Of a stretch of DNA of 40,410 nucleotides, positions 30,001 through 36,200 are shown one piece after another (the stretch's first letter is position 1; every line of letters starts with the position of its first letter). The translations under genes were made by a program, and so were the position numbers. Where the stretch lies: the IMG/VR virus record IMGVR_UViG_3300024348_000104, positions 1 through 40,410 of that record; one strand, 5' to 3'. A model generated the notes under the pieces. It did not search any database. It saw only the letters and a program-made list of their open reading frames with translations, and was not told the origin of the DNA. This DNA comes from a virus.

Positions 30001-31382
30001 TCTACTGCTTGTAAATTTGTTGCTGTATAAGAAGTTGAACCTGCTGTTCCTTGAGCTCCAGTATTACCTTGCGGACCTGCTACACTTGAAGCAGCACCAG
30101 TATTACCTTGCGGTCCTAAATTACCTTGAGGGCCTGTTGGGCCTTGATTTCCTTGAGCACCATTGGTACCATTAGTACCATTTGTACCATTTGTACCTGC
30201 AATTCCTTGAGGGCCTGTTGGGCCTTGATTGCCTTGAGCACCGTTTGTTCCGTTAGTACCATTAGTACCAGCTGTACCTTGCAAGCCGGTAGGTCCCTGG
30301 TTGCCTTGAGCACCATTTGAACCATTTGTTCCATTAGTACCAGCTGTACCTTGTAATCCTGTTGGGCCTTGGTTGCCTTGGAAACCTGTTGTACCAACTG
30401 TTCCTTGAATACCTGTAGGACCCTGATTACCCTGAGTACCTAATGTACCTTGAATACCTGTAGGACCCTGATTACCTTGTGCTCCTGTTATGCCTTGTAA
30501 ACCAGTAGGTCCTTGATTGCCTTGAGCTCCAGTTGTTCCTTGTAACCCAGTTGGGCCTTGATTTCCTTGTTGTCCTGTAATACCTTGAAATCCAGTAACT
30601 CCCTGCTGTCCTGTAGCTCCTTGAGCTCCAGTATTTCCTTGAATACCTTGCACAGACATGTCTGTGGTGAAAGACCATGTTCCACCACTTCTTAAATATA
30701 GTTTACCGTAGTCAGGATCTGATTGTGAAAGTGAACCTCCTACTAATCCAAACTGTCCGTTTGGACAAGATGAATCAGCTAATAATAAAGCTACGGAATT
30801 GTATGTTTGATAGATTATGAACCCCTGACCTACTATACCTTGATAGCCTTGGTCGCCTTTAGCGCCTTGGGTTCCTGTGGTACCTTGTGTACCTAATGTT
30901 CCTTGTATGCCTTGAGGGCCTTGGTTGCCTTGTGGGCCTTGGTTGCCTTGATTTCCTTGCGGGCCTTGGTTGCCTTGATTACCCTGTGGGCCTTGGTTGC
31001 CTTGTGGGCCTTGGTTGCCTTGATTTCCTTGCGGGCCTTGGTTGCCTTGATTTCCTTGCGGGCCTTGGTTGCCTTGGAAACCTTGTATTCCTTGAGGGCC
31101 CTGATTTCCTTGAGAACCTTGAATACCTTGAGGGCCTTGATTGCCTTGAAAACCTTGTATTCCTTGTGGGCCTTGGTTACCCTGAGGTCCCTGGTTGCCC
31201 TGCGGTCCTTGATTACCTTGATTGCCCTGAGAGCCTCTTGAGGTATAATATATCTCTCCAGTACTTTCATTAAGTACCAGATACTTGTTTAATGAACCTG
31301 ATGTGTCTTGTGGAACTACAGGTAGCTTAAAACTACCTGATACTTCTAATGAACCTGTAACTAGTGCGTTGTGTATTCTCAT
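27051..31382 (-). CDS. Collagen-like tail fibre with S74 chaperone, 1443 aa
   Basis: The first 50 residues (MRIHNALVTGSLEVSGSFKL) are a short beta segment. Residues 50-184 are Gly-X-Gln collagen-like, 185-245 the insert module shared with the 750-aa fibre, 246-447 a second Gly-X-Y tract (with GTNGTNGTNGAQGNQGPT). The rest is beta-structured fibre with repeats typical of phage fibres (FYDSNDTTYYADFNSTTSAI, FYDQQDTGYYLDPNGTSNLL, ISGNAATATG). The S74 chaperone begins near 1327 (SDKRLKHNI) and includes EAGVFAQDVQVVLPEAV and a coiled coil AIKEQQTQIEELKSQI. The SDxR cleavage serine is kept. It is a receptor-binding fibre candidate. The late motif lies 25 bases before the ATG. The enzyme cassette follows. 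Confidence 0.9.
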   Translation of the reverse strand: MRIHNALVTGSLEVSGSFKLPVVPQDTSGSLNKYLVLNESTGEIYYTSRGSQGNQGNQGPQGNQGPQGNQGPQGIQGFQGNQGPQGIQGSQGNQGPQGIQGFQGNQGPQGNQGNQGPQGNQGNQGPQGNQGPQGNQGNQGPQGNQGNQGPQGNQGPQGIQGTLGTQGTTGTQGAKGDQGYQGIVGQGFIIYQTYNSVALLLADSSCPNGQFGLVGGSLSQSDPDYGKLYLRSGGTWSFTTDMSVQGIQGNTGAQGATGQQGVTGFQGITGQQGNQGPTGLQGTTGAQGNQGPTGLQGITGAQGNQGPTGIQGTLGTQGNQGPTGIQGTVGTTGFQGNQGPTGLQGTAGTNGTNGSNGAQGNQGPTGLQGTAGTNGTNGTNGAQGNQGPTGPQGIAGTNGTNGTNGTNGAQGNQGPTGPQGNLGPQGNTGAASSVAGPQGNTGAQGTAGSTSYTATNLQAVDATQIRFNSVTNTDYSTMTFMSRAWSAVQGANGLAYNFTTHTNAGSGGYGALQIYYGESGYVLAPTSFRAPIFYDSNDTTYYADFNSTTSAIFRGSVGLNNTSPINTAWGNASTTTQLSMYGTGYSVINLRGDNGGTARTFSMGVGDNRFYMCYDNTASRHNLTIFSDGSATFASSVTATGGFFTALQDGVVNQENGTGAAWRGRILSKNSTSDKAAFLGTYASIAGVFAHNNALNAWADLYVNTVDGTTSGAAVRLPATTYVNGYAAVYNSGTWGISISGNAATATGQQSATNFTLNTGGAGYGLVGVYNPDVHQGFFAMGPAYVLGAGGTLANFYGVSWSYDYSGRQLNTGYLLQHCMAVSNAGVVATVIGLGIWTNGLIRANGAISAGGNISGANLSGTNTGDQTNISGNAATVTHNSGRVDGTRYNIGWFSGASSPVYSCDAVQIRSSDGTIFATSYRGSGNVGGTGEASNHPAGIYSQSTNWLYGTMYLNGNSVNDASYIGWIGANTTPINITGASHKYLTINPGNGYEAMVRYIGGTGSGWYVGKRTSGQLIGTQSFHFYSEEAGQTVGGINPSGDLLVIGSMRANIFYDQQDTGYYLDPNGTSNLLKLSAFTMAYNDMNPMSANSPYASRYGGSANYRNGTMGYGQTDFNVMFSNWGSGFIDSWSSPGNAPGGSSHYVGHQVAHYNHQNNTNVYGYQMACAGEADNRFFWRSSWATPRSWVEMIHSGNIGGQSVSYASTAGNITAYTINQSVGTGDSPSFYAANTYYLRNRYTVDVDHPYGIFWNPSVDYSYAIFRQTGGWSHPYPDLHIAFHTGIKLGAHYSYNGIRFYNNSDFATITASIGDGDNHMRGYYDIIAYASDKRLKHNIQPIENALAKVNSLNGMTYQWNELGRQHGWEPDMEIREAGVFAQDVQVVLPEAVRLAPFDNDKGVSKSGENFLTVKYEKIVPLLIEAIKEQQTQIEELKSQISYLVDNK
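30040..30647 (-). repeat. Collagen-like repeat tract, fibre B second part
   Basis: Gly-X-Y triplets with many GPT, GLQ, GAQ and GTN. The tandem GTNGTNGTNG blocks differ in number between copies, a sign of slippage. Confidence 0.85.
30648..30830 (-). repeat. Fibre insert module, copy 2 (FIIYQ...MSVQ)
   Basis: This codes for a 61-residue domain starting GQGFIIYQTYNSVALLLADS and ending GGTWSFTTDMSVQ. Copy 1 is at 19791-19973. Protein sequences are nearly equal, while many third codon positions differ. Confidence 0.85.
30831..31236 (-). repeat. Collagen-like repeat tract, fibre B first part
   Basis: About 135 residues of Gly-X-Gln triplets, mostly GNQ and GPQ, including several copies of GPQGNQGNQ at DNA level. 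Confidence 0.85.
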
Positions 31383-31407
31383 TATATTATACCGGGATTA
31401 TTCTGGT

Positions 31408-31415
31408 ATAAATAT
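31408..31415 (-). promoter_or_regulatory. Candidate late promoter before the 1443-aa fibre
   Basis: The coding strand reads CAATATTTATACCAGAATAA. The core lies 25 bases before the ATG at 31382. A weak inverted repeat (ATACC / GGTAT, 31387-31411) overlaps the motif edge. Confidence 0.5.
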
Positions 31416-31441
31416 TGTAAGAATAATGTTATAATTGATAA

Positions 31442-31675
31442 TTAAATCCCGCTTATAAATGATTTAGCTTCAGCTAAAGCAACATTAAATGCTGTTTCAT
31501 CACTAGGAACTAAACTTCCACTACTAGCCATGTTGATCATATTATTAACATATTCAACGTTAGTTGTATATCCAATAAATTTATGTGTCCCTATAGTAAG
31601 TACATTAATAGCTATTTTGTTTTCTTCATCAATTTTGATGATTGCCTGATCCGGTCTTAAATAATAATTTATCAT
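31442..31675 (-). CDS. Small hypothetical protein, paralogue of the 76-aa protein at 17113
   Basis: The 77-aa protein starts MINYYLRPDQAIIKIDEENK and ends VALAEAKSFISGI. The first 27 residues share start, charge pattern and hydrophobic spacing with the protein at 17113-17343. It is acidic, without membrane segment. Each copy follows a structural gene by about 18 bases and precedes a late-motif gene, so this may be a phage-specific fibre assembly factor family. The function is unknown. The leader is A-rich with no ribosome-binding site. Confidence 0.75.
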   Translation of the reverse strand: MINYYLRPDQAIIKIDEENKIAINVLTIGTHKFIGYTTNVEYVNNMINMASSGSLVPSDETAFNVALAEAKSFISGI

Positions 31676-31692
31676 ATTTTATTTTGTTGTTT

Positions 31693-32178
31693 TTAACAAG
31701 GTACAAGATCATTGTAGTAAGTAATACCTGTAGTATAATTTTGATTACCACTACTTGTTGGTGTAACTGACCAATATTCATTGTTTCTATATTCACCGTT
31801 ACAGTTTACTCTTGTTCCTGAATATACACTAATAGATCCACAAGAGGCTCCTGAGTATATATAAAAAACTTCTTGCATATAACCTCCTAAATCTCCATAC
31901 CAATTCATAGTCACTGTTAATGTTGTGTTTACAGCAACTGCTGTTGTGGCACAAAAAGTATAATAGTTACCACAACCACAATAGCTTGGCATGTATGCTA
32001 CAACATCAACATTAGAGGCTGCTGTATAACTATAAAATTCACTCATAGCATCCGGTGTAGATTTACTCGCATTAGAACTAAGTGTTCTTAGACTATAGGT
32101 AGATCCAAATCCACCATTGTTTACCTGCTCGTTTCGTATTTGTGATATGCTTATAGCTCCGCTACTTTGTAATGCCAT
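31693..32178 (-). CDS. Virion protein with shared N-terminal module, 161 aa
   Basis: The first 55 residues (MALQSSGAISISQIRNEQVN and LRTLSSNASKSTPDAMSEFY) match the first 55 of the LamG-like protein at 32375, with only a few changes. This I-S-(I/L)-x-x-I-R-N-E-Q module is a typical phage tail or fibre anchor. The C-terminal part (60-161) is a separate beta domain with six or more Cys: PSYCGCGNYYTFC, YSGASCGSISVYSGTRVNC and the final C. So one anchor carries two different heads in two genes, a sign of modular exchange. It likely sits on the tail or fibre surface. The role of the head is unknown. Confidence 0.8.
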   Translation of the reverse strand: MALQSSGAISISQIRNEQVNNGGFGSTYSLRTLSSNASKSTPDAMSEFYSYTAASNVDVVAYMPSYCGCGNYYTFCATTAVAVNTTLTVTMNWYGDLGGYMQEVFYIYSGASCGSISVYSGTRVNCNGEYRNNEYWSVTPTSSGNQNYTTGITYYNDLVPC

Positions 32179-32190
32179 GATTATAAATAT

Positions 32191-32364
32191 TTATTTAAAA
32201 CTTAATACTGGTGGTGTAATTATCACAGTGTCCGCTGGAGGAGTATACATTTGAATATTAGGTATAGAATACTTAGTATTATTTACTATTGTATAAAATG
32301 CTACTCCTATTAATAATATACTTAATAAAGTTCTTATTAAAGGTTTAAAATCAATTGTTATCAT
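32191..32364 (-). CDS. Small single-pass membrane protein, about 57 aa
   Basis: The frame could start at 32415 or 32385, but these lie inside the stop region of the upstream gene. I choose ATG 32364 (MITIDFKPLIRTLLSILLIG), which comes 10 bases after that stop with the A-rich leader AAATAACAAT. One membrane helix covers about 9-27 (LIRTLLSILLIGVAFYTIV). The rest (PNIQMYTPPADTVIITPPVL) is Pro/Thr-rich and probably outside. Possible roles are lysis accessory or spanin-like partner, not supported further. It lies between two genes that share an anchor module. Confidence 0.6.
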   Translation of the reverse strand: MITIDFKPLIRTLLSILLIGVAFYTIVNNTKYSIPNIQMYTPPADTVIITPPVLSFK

Positions 32365-32374
32365 ATTGTTATTT

Positions 32375-33250
32375 TTAATATCCATATCTTGCTTTAGTCG
32401 CATTGTATATTGCATCTATTCCTGTAGTTCCAATATCTGAAGTATAGCCAGCAGCATAACCATAATAGCCATCTATCCAGTTGTTATATCTTAATCCCAT
32501 TGAAGGACCATAGACATCTTGAGTAGATATTCCACCTATTGTAGCAGAATTTGTATATCTAGTTCCTCCCATATAAATATCTGTTGAACAAACGCTACCA
32601 TTATATCTTAATGCTGTTAAATACCAAGTATTATAAGCAAAAGCTGGAAGTGTACTACCAAAATCTGATACTACTGCCCCTGCTCCAAAACGTTCTACAA
32701 AGAATCTTTTAGGAGATTCATTAGAAATATTTATTTCATACCCATAAGGATTTTGATCTGAAGAAAATATACCTGGATAAGTACCACCACCATGTGAAGA
32801 CAATTTAAGCCAAGCTACCATAGTATGAGCTTGTGTTCCATTAAACTGAGCTGTGTTTACTAATCTTACAGAATATTGTGCTCCACCTCCATTAGCTAAA
32901 TTTAGTGTACCTGGAGCCGTAGCACTATATCCATTTATAGTTGTTGCACTACCTTTACCAGTTCCTGTTACAAAAACTCCATGATTACTATTACCACTTA
33001 AGTCAGTAATCTGACTTCCTGCATTTGAATAATTTGCAGTAGCTGAAAAGTCAAATAACATAAAAGGAGAACCATACTGATAATAAGATGCTGCACTATA
33101 TCCATAGAATTCATCCATACCATCTGGTGTAGATTTACCTGCATTAGAACTAAGTGTTCTTAAGTCATAAGCAGAAGCAAATCCACCATTATTTACTTGT
33201 TCATTTCTAATATCTGCAATGCTTATTGGGCCTGATGATTGTAGTGCCAT
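32375..33250 (-). CDS. Virion protein with anchor module and LamG-like domain, 291 aa
   Basis: The N-terminal 55 residues (MALQSSGPISIADIRNEQVN then STPDGMDEFYGYS) are the anchor module shared with the 161-aa protein. Residues about 65-285 look like a laminin G / concanavalin A type sandwich: LFDFSATANYSN, QITDLSGNSNHGVF, GTQAHTMVAWLKLSS, FAYNTWYLTALRYNGSVC and GPSMGLRYNNWIDGYYGYAA. The D-L-S-G-N-x-N-H-G motif is typical of LamG domains. These bind sugars, so it may help attach to host surface glycans. It starts 5 bases after the stop of the 1640-aa fibre gene, so it is co-transcribed with it. Confidence 0.85.
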   Translation of the reverse strand: MALQSSGPISIADIRNEQVNNGGFASAYDLRTLSSNAGKSTPDGMDEFYGYSAASYYQYGSPFMLFDFSATANYSNAGSQITDLSGNSNHGVFVTGTGKGSATTINGYSATAPGTLNLANGGGAQYSVRLVNTAQFNGTQAHTMVAWLKLSSHGGGTYPGIFSSDQNPYGYEINISNESPKRFFVERFGAGAVVSDFGSTLPAFAYNTWYLTALRYNGSVCSTDIYMGGTRYTNSATIGGISTQDVYGPSMGLRYNNWIDGYYGYAAGYTSDIGTTGIDAIYNATKARYGY

Positions 33251-33255
33251 AGATA

Positions 33256-36200
33256 TTATTTTTGAGACTTTAATTCGTCAATTTCTGCTTTTAATTCTTT
33301 GATTGCTTCGATTAGTATACCAACTATGTTGCCGTAGGCTACACTTAACATTCCATTACTATCTTCACTTACTACTTGAGGTAATATTTGTTGTATTTCT
33401 TGTGCAATAACACCCGTATTTTGAGATTTATCTTCGATATCAGTACGGTTATAATATACACCTCTTAATGCTAATGTTTTTTCTAAAGCATTATCAATAG
33501 TAACTATATTTTCTTTAACACGAGCATCTGAGTATGCAGTTACATTACCGGATGCTGTAAATGATCCAGCAGTACTAACATTACCGTTTTTATATAATCT
33601 AAGAACATTATCTATTTGAGAACCACCATTATTACAACCAAATACTAAATCATCTGATGAATCAAATCCTACATAACCAACATACCAGTTACCATCATTG
33701 TTACCTCGTTCACGTCTCCATCTTAAACCACCCCAAGTTGAAGTTGAAGGCATAGTAAATGCTAACCCTTCTGCCCAAGAAGCTGACTGAGGAGATATTG
33801 AGATATTATTTCCAAAACTAACTGAACCCCCACCACTATAAATTGTTGGTGTAACTAAGTAACTATTAGCATAAATTATACCAGTAGCTCTCATATTACC
33901 TCTTACATCTAATTCATAAGAGGGCGAGTTAATAGTTGGATATGTTCCTAAACTACCAATGGCTACACCAGTTTCTGTCATTCTCATAACAGTTTTACCT
34001 TGATAACCTGCTATACCATTGTGAGGATTATAGTTTGTATTACCATAAGCCGTATTAGACATACCAAAATCTAATCTACTACCATTACCAGAAGTACCTA
34101 TAAGCCATTGTCTAGCATCTAATCCGTTAAATACAAATTGAATTGTAGGTCCATGGTTTGTATTACTAGTTTCTGTATGATCTAATACTAATGCAGGATA
34201 AGCCCCTCTAGCATATATTATAGGACGCTTATTAGCATCAACTAATGTATAAGGAGTTGATACATTACCATCTAATCCAACAATAAATCTTGTACCATTT
34301 GCACTATCCCATCTAAAACCACCAATTGTTGTATCATTAGAAACAAAATTTATATTTCCAGATGATGTAGACATTGACAATGTACTAGAAGCGTATACAC
34401 CACCTCTACTCCAAGCTGCCCCAAGTCTAACTTCACCTGTATAGCTTTCTGGATTAGTTATAAATAAATTTCTTGTACTACCAAAAGTCATATCTACTCC
34501 ACCACTATTGCCAAATTTTATAGTGTTAGTATATGAAGTAATGAATAAATCTCTTGAAGAACTTTCAATTCTATTATAAGTACCATCCCAATATCCTATT
34601 ACTAAACCAGGAGCATTAAATCTAGTACTAGTTGTAATGGCATTATAAGTAACATCGTCTGTAGTTCTTACATATTGATTCATGTTCCATGCATATCCTG
34701 CATTACCTGTATGCAATATTGTCCACCACGGTGTAGACCAAGTACCTGCATATCCTGATCTCCATACTAAATTAGTTTGTCCAGCATGTCCTGCAGCTAT
34801 TTGCCACATTGTGTCTGATGCTGCTAAATGAAGGACAGGTGCATAAGTCGGATTACCACCAGCACTATTTTCATTTCTTATTACTCTTGAATATCCGCTG
34901 TCTATATTTGTAGAGCCGGTACCTAAAAATGTAGTATTTAATCCAGCTACTGTAGCTGCACTTGTAATATAATTTGAACCATTAGTTAGTTGATTGTTGT
35001 TTGTTGGAATAGTAGGTAAATTACCTGAATGATAAATAGTTTGGTTTTTCCATGTTAATGTATTGTATCCTATTGCAAGTCCATTAGCAGCAGTTGCACT
35101 AGCTACACCATATCCAGCTGTAATGATTGCAAATTCAGATTGAGAACCATCTGTATCAGCAGCTAGAGTAAAAGTTCCAAAGCCCTGAAGTAATCCATAA
35201 GATAAAGCAGTTGGTTGACTATTTGCAGCCGCTGTTACTCCACTACCCATTAATATAGCTCCCGTCATTGTACCACCAGAGAGTGGTAAAGCATAAGAAG
35301 AATAATTAGCAGTATGTAATACTAAATATCCACTATCAGTAGCATAAAAATTTCCATCTGCATATACATCAATAACCCCACTTGATGAACTAAATCCAAA
35401 TCTACTATTACCTCCAGTAAATGAATACCCCGGGTATCCCCCACCCCCTGCCCAAACACTTGTACTAAATAAATAACTTGATGAATTACCTAAAGCTAAG
35501 GTTGGAACATCTAATGCTTTATATGAAGTAACACCATCAGATTTAAAACCCATTATTTTTTCCCAACCTGATGAATAAATTCCAAATGCTCTAGCAGAGC
35601 TAAAATGTATACCCATTCCATATCTTCCAAATACACCTTGTGTAGAAGAAGCTTTTATAATTCCTTCATCCCACCCAGTATCCACGGGACCAAACCTTAC
35701 TAAAGGCCACTGAACAGTATCTGTGTTTGTAAACCCAAATTGAAAATACCCACCAGCATTTTGATAGTAATTAGTACTAGTTATAGTACCAAGTCCAGAA
35801 ATATCATTACCATTCATAGCTATACTACCATTTGCTTGCATTCCTCCATTTATAATTTGAAGTACTGGGGATGCTGCTAAAGGTCCTGTAGGGTAAGCTT
35901 GGTTATAAAATCTAATACCTCCATAAGCACTATGAGCTGAAAGAGCAAGACCTGTATGATAACTAAGTGTCCATGGATAATATCCCCCAATTGCTGTTGC
36001 TCCGCTAGCAGATGTAGATTGTCCTATACCGTACCAACTATCTGGCGTGTTTCCCCAACCATATGCTGTAGTAGCATTTCCAGTTAAATTACCAATAAAA
36101 TTACCTGAGTTAATGGTTAATCCAGAGGCATTCATGGTCATAATTCTAGTCCAATCACCACCCCCAGTGCCACCATTGTTTCTCCAAAATGAAAATTCAC

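Noticed and set aside
30887-31273. Repeat-derived open frames opposite and beside fibre B
   Set aside because: Same cause: out-of-frame reading of Gly-X-Gln repeats, with no gene signals.
31387-31411. Hairpin ATACC / GGTAT before fibre B as a terminator
   Set aside because: It has G-U pairs, no T-tract and overlaps the late motif; operator use cannot be shown.
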